From Bacilli bacterium (lineage in GTDB: Bacteria; Bacillota_I; Bacilli_A; RFN20; CAG-826): a stretch of 48,404 bases of DNA. Position 1 is the stretch's first letter. Each line of letters opens with the position of its first letter. Position numbers and translations under genes: made by a program. Under the pieces are notes generated by a model that saw only the letters and a program-made list of their open reading frames with translations, made no database searches and had not been told where the DNA came from. Shown in pieces: positions 1-7,758 of the stretch. Where the stretch lies: contig JAKSUW010000007.1 in assembly GCA_024408565.1 (NCBI GenBank), positions 1 through 48,404 on the forward strand. Reading direction: 5' to 3'.

Positions 1-49
1 CGACCTCCGCCGTGTAAAGGCGATGCTCTCCCAGCTGAGCTAAGCATCC
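1..49 (-). tRNA. tRNA-Val (anticodon TAC), 3' part outside the window
   Basis: Reading the minus strand from 49, a 7-base acceptor strand (GGATGCT) is followed by TA, a D-arm GCTC...GAGC, and an anticodon stem-loop with loop TTTACAC, giving anticodon TAC (valine). The variable region begins and the gene then runs off the window edge, so the T-arm and 3' acceptor strand are missing here. A promoter with 17-base spacing lies just upstream at 76..104. Confidence 0.9.
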
Positions 50-75
50 GCTTAGTCCAATTTACGTGCCTTATA

Positions 76-104
76 AATATATCATTGACCACTCACGTAG
101 TCAA
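76..104 (-). promoter_or_regulatory. Promoter of tRNA-Val
   Basis: On the minus strand a -35 box TTGACT (99..104) and a -10 box TATATT (76..81) are separated by exactly 17 bases. The predicted start is near 69, about 20 bases before the mature tRNA 5' end. It lies in the gap directly after the S1-Pgi gene, so the tRNA is probably transcribed independently. Confidence 0.7.
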
Positions 105-121
105 TTAAGATATTTCGTAAA

Positions 122-1786
122 TTAATAACCTTTTTTGCCTAAAAGGTGGAACATATTTTTCTTATAGATTTCCACCCCGGGTTGGTCAAACGGATTGACA
201 TCTAAAAGATAGGCGCTCATCGCACACGCTTTCATGAAGAAATAGAAGAGATAACCTAAACTTTTCGCGGTTAATTCTTCAACCTCTAAGACAACATTAT
301 TGACCTTGCCATCGTGTTCATGGGCGGCAAGCGTTCCTAAGTAGGCTCGTTCATTCACAAAGCTTAAAGCTTTGTTTTCAATATAATTAAGGCCATCTAA
401 GTCTTCATTATCGTGGGGGATGATGACGTCTTTCATTGGCTTTTTAATAAACAATAAGGTTTCAAATAATACGGGCGAACCATCTTGGATAAATTGACCT
501 AAGGAGTGAAGGTCAGTGGAGAAAGTCGCACTGGTGGGTAATAAACCTTTATGTCCTTTGCCTTCGCTTTCGGCAAAGAGCTGTTTAAGCCATTCGGCGA
601 TTTCTTTTAAGTGCGGTTCATAAGTAACAAACATTTCGCATTGTTTATCATGATGGTACATATAATCACGAATCACCGCGTATTGATAGCAGGGGTTATT
701 CATTAGTTCGGCGTTATTATAATTATTCATCGCTTCTTTAGCGCCTTCGAGCATCGCCTTAATATCAATTCCCGCACAAGCGATGGGGAATAAACCAACG
801 GGTGATAAAACACTATAGCGACCGCCAATATCACCAGGTAATGTAAAGGTGGTGTAGCCTTCTTTCATTGCTTCTTGTTTTAAAGCGCCTTTTTCTTTGT
901 CAGTCGTAGCAAAGATAGCGTTCTTCGCTTTTTCTTTACCAACCTTACTCTCTAAGAGTTGTTTTAATAAACGGAAGGAGATACTTGTTTCCGTGGTGGT
1001 GCCACTTTTAGAAATGACGTTAATGGCAAAGTTTCTGTTTTTTAAGTAATCCATCACTTGGGCAATATAAGTCGCAGAGAAGGTTTGACCCATAAAGATA
1101 ATTTTAAAAGGATCATCCGGGTATAAGCCTTTTAAAGCGTTAATCGCGGCGAGAGCGCCTAGATAGGAGCCACCAATGCCACACACAACTAACGTATCAA
1201 AGTGACTACGGACTTCTTTCGCCTTTTCCATCATGAGGGCTAATTCATTTTGGTCATATTCATTTGGATAATTAAGCCAACCGAGGAAATCATTACCCGG
1301 CAAGCTCTTCGCGTGGATCCCTTCGTGAATTGTTTTTACCTTCGCCTCGTAACTAGCGAAGTCGACTTTGTCGACTAAATGAGATAAATCAACTTTTACC
1401 ATACTTTCTTCCTCCTTGTTAGCAGTGGTGTGATTAATTTTATTTAAAGCCTCGTCAATAAATTTTGGCATTGCCGCTTTTAAAGCAGTGAAATCAATCC
1501 GACTTTTAATTCGGTCATTAAGACCGCCTTTATCGGCGAGTCGTTCTTCTTTACTCACTTGTTTAAGTGAGACTTTTAAGAAGTTCTTTTCTTCATCGAC
1601 CGCGATTACTTTCACAAGATATATCGCTCCAACATGTAAGTAGTGATATAAATTACGGATATAACTATTGGCAACTTCGCTAATATGAAGTAAACCTTGA
1701 GTTTCATCTTCAAACACCATAAACGCGCCATAGGAGACGATACGCGTAATCGTGCCTTGCACTAAATCACCGACTTGGTAATTCAT
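122..1786 (-). CDS. pgi: S1 RNA-binding domain fused to glucose-6-phosphate isomerase
   Basis: A 554-residue protein with two parts. Residues 1-80 are an S1/OB fold of the GSP13/YugI/CvfD type (VGDLVQGTITRI, GLLHISEV, VKVIAVDEE), with a charged linker to about 128. Residues 129-554 are a full-length phosphoglucose isomerase (glucose-6-P to fructose-6-P, glycolysis) with GIGGSYLGA, SKSGTTTETS and GGRYSVLSPVG. The first start has a GGAGG 7 bases upstream and overlaps the ispD stop as ATGA. The natural Pgi start, ATG at 1402..1400, has its own AAGGAGG (1411..1417) 8 bases upstream, in frame, so both the fusion and free Pgi may be made. It is last gene of the HAD-ispD-pgi operon. The Pgi call is certain; the role of the S1 part is unknown. 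Confidence 0.93.
   Translation of the reverse strand: MNYQVGDLVQGTITRIVSYGAFMVFEDETQGLLHISEVANSYIRNLYHYLHVGAIYLVKVIAVDEEKNFLKVSLKQVSKEERLADKGGLNDRIKSRIDFTALKAAMPKFIDEALNKINHTTANKEEESMVKVDLSHLVDKVDFASYEAKVKTIHEGIHAKSLPGNDFLGWLNYPNEYDQNELALMMEKAKEVRSHFDTLVVCGIGGSYLGALAAINALKGLYPDDPFKIIFMGQTFSATYIAQVMDYLKNRNFAINVISKSGTTTETSISFRLLKQLLESKVGKEKAKNAIFATTDKEKGALKQEAMKEGYTTFTLPGDIGGRYSVLSPVGLFPIACAGIDIKAMLEGAKEAMNNYNNAELMNNPCYQYAVIRDYMYHHDKQCEMFVTYEPHLKEIAEWLKQLFAESEGKGHKGLLPTSATFSTDLHSLGQFIQDGSPVLFETLLFIKKPMKDVIIPHDNEDLDGLNYIENKALSFVNERAYLGTLAAHEHDGKVNNVVLEVEELTAKSLGYLFYFFMKACAMSAYLLDVNPFDQPGVEIYKKNMFHLLGKKGY
1400..1417 (-). promoter_or_regulatory. Internal ribosome binding site and start inside the S1-Pgi gene
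   Basis: Within the open frame the minus strand carries AAGGAGG (1417..1411), 8 bases, then ATG (1402..1400), which begins MVKVDLSHL, the expected N-terminus of Pgi. In the fusion this stretch encodes KEEESM. An optimal Shine-Dalgarno at the domain junction suggests either a recent fusion of two adjacent genes or deliberate production of two products. Confidence 0.7.
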
Positions 1787-2457
1787 TTCAGTGCCTCCAT
1801 GACTTTATTAACATCTTCACTTCGTGTGACTTTAAATAAATGTTCTTTGCCTTTAAGTAAATGAACGGGTTTTTTAAGACGATAAACAATTTCGGTATCA
1901 TCAAATGTTGGTCCGTTGTTTTTTTGGTACGCTTCTTTAATTAGACCATATTTAAAAGTTTGGGGCGTTTGTAAATAAAAAGTATCAAGACGACTTACAT
2001 ATTCTTTCACTTGGTAGTTAGGGTAAGCGCGAACTAAAGTGTCATAAACACGAAGTGCAAAAGTCGTAGCGCCCTTTATTTTTGTTTCACTAATCGCCGT
2101 GTGAATGGTTTCTTTATCAAGTAACGCTCTTGCGGCGTCATGAATTAAGACGATGTCATCGTCATGGATAAACTCTTGGAGTTTATTTAAACCAAATTTT
2201 ACGGTGTCATTCCGGGAAGCGCCACCCGCGATGACCGCTTTAATTTTTTGAATGTGATTAGCGTTAGTGAAGTTATAAACTTCCATTACTTTATCTTCGT
2301 TAGTTAATAAGATAATGCCATCGATATCTTCTGAAGCTTCAAGCGCTTTTAAAGGATAGTAATAAAGAGGGCGACCATTAATTAAATAAAATTGTTTAGG
2401 CGTTTTTTGTTTAAAGCGTTTACTACTTCCAGCGAGTAATAATAAAGCGTAATTCAT
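1783..2457 (-). CDS. 2-C-methylerythritol-4-P / ribitol-5-P cytidylyltransferase (IspD/TarI family)
   Basis: A 224-residue nucleotidyltransferase of the GT-A-like IspD/TarI family. Visible marks are the N-terminal LLLAGSSKRF loop with KQF (CTP binding), VLIHDAARALL, and QTPQTF, with a late D-D-T motif (TFDDTEIVY). IspD makes CDP-methylerythritol for isoprenoids; TarI makes CDP-ribitol for teichoic acid. No other MEP or tar gene is in the window, so the two cannot be separated. It overlaps the HAD gene upstream and the S1-Pgi gene downstream by four bases each (ATGA), so the three genes are translationally coupled. Family confident, substrate not. Confidence 0.85.
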   Translation of the reverse strand: MNYALLLLAGSSKRFKQKTPKQFYLINGRPLYYYPLKALEASEDIDGIILLTNEDKVMEVYNFTNANHIQKIKAVIAGGASRNDTVKFGLNKLQEFIHDDDIVLIHDAARALLDKETIHTAISETKIKGATTFALRVYDTLVRAYPNYQVKEYVSRLDTFYLQTPQTFKYGLIKEAYQKNNGPTFDDTEIVYRLKKPVHLLKGKEHLFKVTRSEDVNKVMEALK

Positions 2458-3290
2458 AATTTCTTCTTTTCTTTAGCGCGCCGGTGGGCGAGTTTTTCGT
2501 GGACAGCGATATTATCAATAATTAATTTCACGACTTTATCTAATTCCTGGTCTTTCCGATAATCCGCTAGACAAGCATAACTAATGCGTTCTTCTTGCAT
2601 TAATTTAAGAGCGATATCTTTTTTCTTTTTATCATAGACCGCAATCGAGTGACCGCCACTATTTTTGACCACGGTCATACAGGGGACATCGGTGATGCCA
2701 TCACCAATGTAAATCATGTTGGAGTGGGGGATTCGGGGTTTACTCTTTTGGTTAATCTTAATATCATCATTAACATTTAAGACGCCTTTTTCAATTCGGT
2801 ATAGATATTGTGTTTTTTGGGTGTAATTAATAACAAACTTAGGCCAGACGGCTAATTTACTGTCTTTATCATAGTGGTATTCACACGCAAAGATCTTTTT
2901 AAATTCTTTGGCGATGGGTCCACCTTCGATAATTTCTTTATTTCCACTACTAACGACGTAGTGTTCTAAGATAATGCCTTTGCTCTTTGCGTATTCGTTC
3001 ATTTTCTGAAACCAAGTTAAGACCCCAGGATAATGTTTAATATTTTTTCCTAAGGAATTAAACCACTCGCGAGTGGGTTTAATGCCTTTGGTGAGGGCTT
3101 GTCGAACGGTGGAATAAAGAAAAGAGAGAATCATTTCACATTGTGTCTCTTTGGTGTTTTTAGCGACTTTCGCCCAATATGCACTTGGTGTTAAACCTAA
3201 AGCGGGAGCGAGACCATAATTCTGCATGTCTTCTTTGCATAAAGTATGATCATAGTCATACATAATAGCGACAATGGGTTTATTACTCAT
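2454..3290 (-). CDS. HAD-superfamily phosphatase
   Basis: A 278-residue HAD hydrolase resembling phosphoserine-phosphatase-like members. Motif I is YDYDHTLCKED (nucleophile Asp near residue 12), motif II VVSSGNKE and motif IV IYIGDGITDVPCM; the C-terminus is lysine-rich. The start chosen is MSNKP at 3290. A longer reading begins six codons upstream at 3308, but those codons fall inside a perfect inverted repeat (3298..3320) and give an unlikely N-terminus. No Shine-Dalgarno precedes 3290. It is first gene of the operon with the cytidylyltransferase and S1-Pgi. The substrate is unknown; a sugar or polyol phosphate linked to its neighbour is a guess. Confidence 0.8.
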   Translation of the reverse strand: MSNKPIVAIMYDYDHTLCKEDMQNYGLAPALGLTPSAYWAKVAKNTKETQCEMILSFLYSTVRQALTKGIKPTREWFNSLGKNIKHYPGVLTWFQKMNEYAKSKGIILEHYVVSSGNKEIIEGGPIAKEFKKIFACEYHYDKDSKLAVWPKFVINYTQKTQYLYRIEKGVLNVNDDIKINQKSKPRIPHSNMIYIGDGITDVPCMTVVKNSGGHSIAVYDKKKKDIALKLMQEERISYACLADYRKDQELDKVVKLIIDNIAVHEKLAHRRAKEKKKL

Positions 3291-3297
3291 ATAAAAA

Positions 3298-3320
3298 GAT
3301 ATTATCAAACTGATAATATC
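3298..3320. repeat. Perfect inverted repeat before the HAD-ispD-pgi operon
   Basis: GATATTATC (3298..3306), AAACT, GATAATATC (3312..3320): nine perfect base pairs with a 5-base centre. On the minus strand it is followed by TTTTT and then, after ATA-like bases, the ATG of the HAD gene at 3290. It could be an operator over the promoter (it contains GATAAT-like -10 sequence) or a hairpin at the mRNA 5' end. Confidence 0.6.
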
Positions 3321-3361
3321 AAGTCAAAAAATAATTGCGAGTAAAAATAAAAATTGCTAAA

Positions 3362-3385
3362 CTTAATAGCGTTATTCTTATTAAG
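3362..3385. repeat. Inverted repeat before the lipoprotein-ABC operon
   Basis: CTTAATA (3362..3368) and TATTAAG (3379..3385) are perfect inverted arms around 10 bases. The right arm runs into the Shine-Dalgarno (AAGAGGT) of the lipoprotein at 3397. It may be an operator or a hairpin controlling ribosome access. Confidence 0.4.
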
Positions 3386-3396
3386 AGGTAAATATT

Positions 3397-4257
3397 ATGA
3401 AAAAATTCTTAATCTCTTTCGCTGTTGCCGCGACAGCACTCATTAGTTGTAATGGTGTCAACAAGATGTATGGCACTTATAGTTTCATGATGGGTAAAGA
3501 AAAGGAAACTCACTTTGGTGTAGAGGTTACTTTAGGTGATAAAAATTATGTGCCACCAATCGGTGAAGAATCAATTGAAGGCGCTAAACAGCTTGCATTA
3601 AAACTTAATTTGAGTGATGACATCATGCCCCCTGAACCTGATCCAGACTCTCCGAATGTGTTAGAACAATTTTTTGCTTGGATGTTTGCTACAATCCTTT
3701 GCGATGGATTAGACGACGGGTATTACGTTCTTAAAGAAGGACTTTATGAGGAAGGCGAAAGACTCGCAATTGGCTTTGATCTTTTCCGAGGGTTGATTCC
3801 AATCCCAGTTCCTGATGATTTCATTGAAAATTTCATTGTCTCTTATTACAACAAAAAGGCTAAATCTGTGAAACTTATTCTCCCCACTTCATTAATGGAT
3901 CTAAAAGAACAATTATGTTGGTATGGATATTTTCTTGATGTCAAAATTGATATTACTATCCTGCCTGATCCTCTGCCGCCGGATGTAGATGTGTCAATTA
4001 CTTTTGTGGATTTATCGACTGGCGAAGGATTAATTGATGAAGTAGTAATCACTGATCCTAGCCTCTATAAAATCGAATTGCCGCCTCCACCATCTGGTCG
4101 TGTAGATAGAATCGGAACTCACCCAACCAAGGACAACGAAATATATATGAATGAAAAATGTAAAAAACTATTTGATGACGTTCAAAAAGCAATTGGCGGA
4201 GAACGATTTGAATTCCGCGACTATCACTCACTAACGGTTGATTTACAAAAACAATAA
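3397..4257 (+). CDS. Lipoprotein of unknown function, first gene of an ABC exporter operon
   Basis: A 286-residue protein with a classic lipoprotein signal (MKKF, hydrophobic stretch, lipobox LISC with Cys at residue 18). The mature part is acidic and proline-rich in places (PPEPDPDSP, ILPDPLPPDVD) and contains a hydrophobic segment near residues 85-100 (FFAWMFATILCDGL). I recognise no domain. GAGGT eight bases upstream supports the ATG. It sits five bases before two ABC ATPases and a permease, so it may be the surface component or substrate-handling partner of that transporter. It could also be an unrelated surface antigen; its sequence alone does not decide. Confidence 0.75.
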   Translation: MKKFLISFAVAATALISCNGVNKMYGTYSFMMGKEKETHFGVEVTLGDKNYVPPIGEESIEGAKQLALKLNLSDDIMPPEPDPDSPNVLEQFFAWMFATILCDGLDDGYYVLKEGLYEEGERLAIGFDLFRGLIPIPVPDDFIENFIVSYYNKKAKSVKLILPTSLMDLKEQLCWYGYFLDVKIDITILPDPLPPDVDVSITFVDLSTGEGLIDEVVITDPSLYKIELPPPPSGRVDRIGTHPTKDNEIYMNEKCKKLFDDVQKAIGGERFEFRDYHSLTVDLQKQ

Positions 4258-4262
4258 AAATT

Positions 4263-5222
4263 ATGCAAGAGACGTTTGATAACAAAGAAGTCATTATCGA
4301 AGTAAGCCATTTAACCAAAAACTATGGTTATGGGCGTGGTGTTTTTGACGTCTCGATTCAAGTCCATAAAGGCGAATGTTATGGTTATCTAGGACCTAAT
4401 GGTGCGGGTAAATCAACCACCATTCGGCACATTATGGGTTTCTCTAAACCCACGACTGGTTTTACGAAAATCTTTGGGATTGATACCTTTGGTAATACCG
4501 ATAAGATTCTAAAAAACGTTGGTTATCTTCCTGGTGAACCAAGTATTCCGGCTGGATTAGATGGTTGGGGCTTTATCCATATGATGCAAGAAATGCGGGG
4601 CGAAGCGAATGAGAAACGTCTTAATTACTTATTAGATTTATTTAAACTTAATCCCAAACAAAACGTGAAAGAGATGTCATTAGGTGATAAGCGTAAATTA
4701 GCGGTCGTGACCGCCTTTATGAACGATCCCCAAGTGTTGATTCTTGATGAACCGACGAGTGGTCTAGATCCCATCATGCAACAAGTGTTTATTAAATTTA
4801 TTGTGGAAGAGAAGAAACGGGGCAAAACGATTTTATTATCAAGTCACATCTTCCAAGAAGTCGATGCCACATGTGATAACATCTCGATTATCAAAGACGG
4901 GAGACACGTTTCGACCTTTAACGCACACAAGATTAAGAACACTAAACTTAAAACTTATGTTTTAGAATTCGCCAATAAGAAAGAATATGAGCGGTTTAAG
5001 CGGACAAAGAAATATAAGATTTTAAATAGTGATGATAAATTGTTAACCATCGCGATTGAACTTGATATTAAGAAATATGATGAGTTCACGAAATTCTTAA
5101 CGCATTATCACTTAAAGTCATTAAGTGAAAAGCCATTTAATTTACAAGATTACTTTATGTCCTTCTATAAAGAAGAGAAGACCTTTAGTGGTTTAGCGGG
5201 AGTCGCAGGGAACGCCAAATAG
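4263..5222 (+). CDS. ABC transporter ATP-binding protein (first of a tandem pair)
   Basis: A 319-residue ABC ATPase. Walker A GPNGAGKST (about residue 46), a degenerate signature MSLGDKRKLAVV, Walker B VLILDEPTSGLD and switch histidine SSHIF are visible, followed by about 90 residues of a C-terminal domain typical of ABC-2 drug/antibiotic exporters. It is closely similar to the next gene (both begin SHLTK.YG.GRGVFDVS), so the pair arose by duplication. The ATG follows the lipoprotein stop by five bases without any visible Shine-Dalgarno, suggesting re-initiation by ribosomes finishing the upstream gene. The exported substrate is unknown. Confidence 0.92.
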   Translation: MQETFDNKEVIIEVSHLTKNYGYGRGVFDVSIQVHKGECYGYLGPNGAGKSTTIRHIMGFSKPTTGFTKIFGIDTFGNTDKILKNVGYLPGEPSIPAGLDGWGFIHMMQEMRGEANEKRLNYLLDLFKLNPKQNVKEMSLGDKRKLAVVTAFMNDPQVLILDEPTSGLDPIMQQVFIKFIVEEKKRGKTILLSSHIFQEVDATCDNISIIKDGRHVSTFNAHKIKNTKLKTYVLEFANKKEYERFKRTKKYKILNSDDKLLTIAIELDIKKYDEFTKFLTHYHLKSLSEKPFNLQDYFMSFYKEEKTFSGLAGVAGNAK

Positions 5223-5224
5223 TT

Positions 5225-6199
5225 ATGAGTGAAAAAGATATTTATCAACACGCAAGACGCTTAGAAAAAGTAGCGGATAATAAAATCGCTATTAGCGTGT
5301 CTCATTTAACCAAAGACTATGGTCGTGGTCGGGGTGTTTTTGATGTTTCCTTTAAAGTTCCTTATGGCACAACGTTTGGCTATTGTGGCACAAATGGGGC
5401 GGGTAAAACAACCACTTTACGTCACATCATGGGCTTTTTAAAACCCGCGAAAGGAAAGATTACTGTTAAAGGTTTAGACGCGTGGGAGAACGCGGAAAAG
5501 ATTAAACAATATGTTGGTTATCTTCCGGGCGAAATTGCTTTCCCACCAGTGAGTAATGGTAGTGAGTTCCTTAAGATTCAAGCGGAAATGCTTGGTTTAA
5601 AAGATATGAGCAAAGCGGAAAAAATTATTAACGCGTTACAACTAGACCCAACCGCAAACTTAAAAAGAATGAGTAAAGGGATGAAACAAAAAACCGCTTT
5701 AGTTGCGGCCTTTATGCATTCACCCGAAATTATCTTACTTGATGAACCAACGACCGGACTAGATCCCTTAATGCGGGAAGCGTTTAAAAATATTATTCGC
5801 GCTGAACAAGCGCGGGGCGCGACCATCATTATGAGTAATCACATGTTTGATGAATTAGAAGAAACTTGTGATTATGTCGCGTTTATTAAAGACGGTCATA
5901 TTGTGGATATTGTCGATATGAAAGAAATTAAAGAACGGCCGATTAAAGATTACGTGATTACTTTTAAAAACATTAAAGACTTTAACGCGTTTAAGCGCGA
6001 TAAAATTGCTAAATGTCTTACATTTGATCAAAAGACTTTAACGATTACTTGCCAAGTGAATAAAAAAGATACGAACGTTTTTATTAAGCGTTTAACTAAA
6101 TATCATGTCGCGTTAATTAAAGAAAATTTATATAACCTAGAACGGTTCTTTATGGAAAATATTGCAGGAGGTATGCAAAATGGAACAACTAGCAATTAG
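5225..6199 (+). CDS. ABC transporter ATP-binding protein (second of a tandem pair)
   Basis: A 324-residue ABC ATPase, paralogous to its neighbour. Walker A is GTNGAGKTT, the signature is altered to MSKGMKQKTAL, Walker B is IILLDEPTTGLD and the switch region SNHMFDE. An N-terminal extension of about 20 residues precedes the fold. The gene starts two bases after the previous stop and its end overlaps the permease start by 20 bases. Both ATPases look catalytically intact (Walker A Lys, Walker B Asp-Glu, switch His), so the natural reading is a heterodimeric motor for the single permease that follows. Confidence 0.92.
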   Translation: MSEKDIYQHARRLEKVADNKIAISVSHLTKDYGRGRGVFDVSFKVPYGTTFGYCGTNGAGKTTTLRHIMGFLKPAKGKITVKGLDAWENAEKIKQYVGYLPGEIAFPPVSNGSEFLKIQAEMLGLKDMSKAEKIINALQLDPTANLKRMSKGMKQKTALVAAFMHSPEIILLDEPTTGLDPLMREAFKNIIRAEQARGATIIMSNHMFDELEETCDYVAFIKDGHIVDIVDMKEIKERPIKDYVITFKNIKDFNAFKRDKIAKCLTFDQKTLTITCQVNKKDTNVFIKRLTKYHVALIKENLYNLERFFMENIAGGMQNGTTSN

Positions 6200-7202
6200 A
6201 AACGTACGGGAGAAGGTGAAAGCCAAGGCCAAAGAAGAAAAATTCTCGTGGCCCCTTTTTCGGCAATCGATTAAGTCAAATCGCGTGCTGTGGCTCGTGA
6301 TGGCCTTAGGTAGTGCGGCCATCTTTATCATTGTTAACTTAGTGGTGGGCACGAAAGCCATCTTCACTAACATTGATATGCAAGCCGTTCAACAATACGT
6401 GAAAGACGAAGGTATGTCGTGGCTTCAAGTGTTAGGGTTACTCGAAAAGATGGGTTTCTCCTTAGCGCGAATCCAGATTATGACGCAGATTGACCTCAAC
6501 TCGATTCTCAATGAATTAATCTATAAGATTGCGGGTGTCTTATTACCAATGATTTATGTCATGATTGTCTCGAACCGCTTACTCGCCTCCCAAGTAAGTG
6601 ATGGCTCAATGGCGTATGTCTTATCAACACCCACGAACCGGAAAAAAGTGGTGAGAACCCAATACTTATTCTTATTCCTTTCCTTAGTCGCAATGTATTT
6701 AGTCATTTCAATTTGCGCGATTGGTAGTGGCGCAATTGCTTTAGCGATTGTTAACCAAACCATTCCGTTTGCGCAACAAACAAGTTTTGCGACTTATTTC
6801 TTAAGAAGCTTCTTATATTGTTTCTCCTCGTTCTTAGCGATGTTTGGCTTATCCGGTGTTTGTTTTGGCGCGAGTGCGTTATTTAATAAATCTTCGCAAT
6901 CAATCGCCGTCGGTGGTGGCTCATGTGTCTTTGCTTTCTTATTCTGTATCTTAGGTTTATTTAGCCACAAAGTTTTAGTCTCCGCGGGTGTTGGTGTTGA
7001 AGCGATGAAGATCTTTAACTATTTATCGATTTATACCCTAATTGATACCGAATCTATTTCGAACTTCGCCAAAGCCGCAACTGGTGTTGATGCACCAATT
7101 TCCTTTAACTGGATTTGGGAACTTTGTATTCTCTTTGTGATTGGTGTCTCACTTGCCTATGTCGGCGCTAGACGCTTTGAAAAGAAAGACTTACCACTAT
7201 AA
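6180..7202 (+). CDS. ABC-2 type permease
   Basis: A 340-residue integral membrane protein with a charged N-terminus (KVKAKAKEEK) and about six hydrophobic segments, the first near residues 40-60 and the last close to the C-terminus. The architecture is that of ABC-2 export permeases. The start at 6180 is set by AGGAGGT seven bases upstream; an in-frame ATG at 6162 lacks a site. It overlaps the second ATPase by 20 bases. Only one permease gene follows two ATPase genes, so it may homodimerise or the pairing may be asymmetric. Confidence 0.88.
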   Translation: MEQLAIRNVREKVKAKAKEEKFSWPLFRQSIKSNRVLWLVMALGSAAIFIIVNLVVGTKAIFTNIDMQAVQQYVKDEGMSWLQVLGLLEKMGFSLARIQIMTQIDLNSILNELIYKIAGVLLPMIYVMIVSNRLLASQVSDGSMAYVLSTPTNRKKVVRTQYLFLFLSLVAMYLVISICAIGSGAIALAIVNQTIPFAQQTSFATYFLRSFLYCFSSFLAMFGLSGVCFGASALFNKSSQSIAVGGGSCVFAFLFCILGLFSHKVLVSAGVGVEAMKIFNYLSIYTLIDTESISNFAKAATGVDAPISFNWIWELCILFVIGVSLAYVGARRFEKKDLPL

Positions 7203-7216
7203 TCTTTGCTTACACA

Positions 7217-7441
7217 ATGAAAACAACTACAGAGAAACCTAGTAAAGAGCATTGGAGTAAAAGACATCCTACATTAAGTAGAATTGTGACTACATCATTG
7301 TTCACCGCGATTCTATTTGCAATTTGCTTTGTGGTGTGGTGGATTAAAAAAGATTCAGTTGTGTATACTGCATCAAGCTGGATTGCGTTTGGATTTGGAT
7401 TCATTTTGCTCGTTGTACTAATTTGGAAAGCATCTGATTAA
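7217..7441 (+). CDS. Small two-segment membrane protein
   Basis: A 74-residue protein: a basic, hydrophilic N-terminus (KPSKEHWSKRH) followed by two hydrophobic segments (about residues 24-43 and 50-69) with a short KKDS turn. It begins 14 bases after the ABC permease stop on the same strand and is likely the last gene of that operon. I recognise no family. Shine-Dalgarno is weak, and the gene is short, so it is a probable rather than certain gene. Confidence 0.55.
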   Translation: MKTTTEKPSKEHWSKRHPTLSRIVTTSLFTAILFAICFVVWWIKKDSVVYTASSWIAFGFGFILLVVLIWKASD

Positions 7442-7478
7442 TATTTGATTGGCATATAAATAATCTAATCAAAAATAT
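7441..7478. repeat. Hairpin-forming inverted repeat after the ABC operon
   Basis: TTTGATT (7444..7450) and AATCAAA (7467..7473) are perfect arms, extended by ATA/TAT with a two-base bulge. There is no clean T-run after it, so it may be a weak terminator or an mRNA 3' end stabiliser for the ABC operon. Confidence 0.35.
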
Positions 7479-7483
7479 GAAAT

Positions 7484-7529
7484 AAAAAAGAGAGTCGGAC
7501 GGTGCTCCAATTGCATTCCTTGGACTCTC
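7484..7529 (-). terminator. Terminator downstream of tRNA-Leu
   Basis: On the minus strand GAGAGTC (7529..7523) pairs perfectly with GACTCTC (7496..7490), followed by six T (7489..7484). The loop is long (26 bases) and itself has short pairings. It lies about 70 bases beyond the tRNA-Leu 3' end and fits its terminator. The 317-base stretch 7442..7758 holds this, the tRNA and its promoter, and no protein gene. Confidence 0.6.
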
Positions 7530-7601
7530 GATTCGTCATTATTATATACAAATTGTTTCTAAGAAACAAGCGAGTTTATTACGTTTAATAAACAATAATT
7601 T

Positions 7602-7684
7602 TGGTGGGCGAAGCGGGACTTGAACCCGCACGGGAACCCATACGCCCCTCAAACGTACGCGTCTACCAATTCCGCCATTCGCCC
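7602..7684 (-). tRNA. tRNA-Leu (anticodon GAG)
   Basis: An 83-base class II tRNA on the minus strand. Acceptor GGGCGAA (7684..7678) pairs with TTCGCCC (7612..7606), then discriminator A and an encoded CCA (7604..7602). The anticodon stem TACGT/GCGTA encloses loop TTGAGGG, giving anticodon GAG. A long variable arm and a T-arm with GGTTCAAGTCC are present. Confidence 0.95.
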
Positions 7685-7694
7685 GGTAGTGAAT

Positions 7695-7723
7695 ATCTTA
7701 CTGAAAAGTGTGAGAAAAAACAA
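7695..7723 (-). promoter_or_regulatory. Promoter of tRNA-Leu
   Basis: On the minus strand -35 TTGTTT (7723..7718) and -10 TAAGAT (7700..7695), 17 bases apart. Predicted start near 7688, four bases before the mature tRNA. Confidence 0.5.
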
Positions 7724-7729
7724 CCAAAT

Positions 7730-7751
7730 TATGATAGAATCATATGCGGAG
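7730..7751 (+). promoter_or_regulatory. Promoter and ribosome binding site of pduL
   Basis: An extended -10 (TGA TAGAAT, -10 at 7735..7740) predicts a start near 7747, directly at the GGAGG (7747..7751) that precedes the ATG at 7759 by seven bases. The leader would be about 12 bases. TATGAT at 7730..7735 is an alternative -10. The GGAGG decides the start and excludes the upstream in-frame ATG at 7744. Confidence 0.5.
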
Positions 7752-7758
7752 GATTTTT

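Noticed and set aside
7484-7529. Possible T-box or regulatory RNA in the hairpin after the ABC operon
   Set aside because: No T-box core sequence (TGGNACCGCG) or specifier stem; the T-run orientation and place fit a tRNA-Leu terminator.
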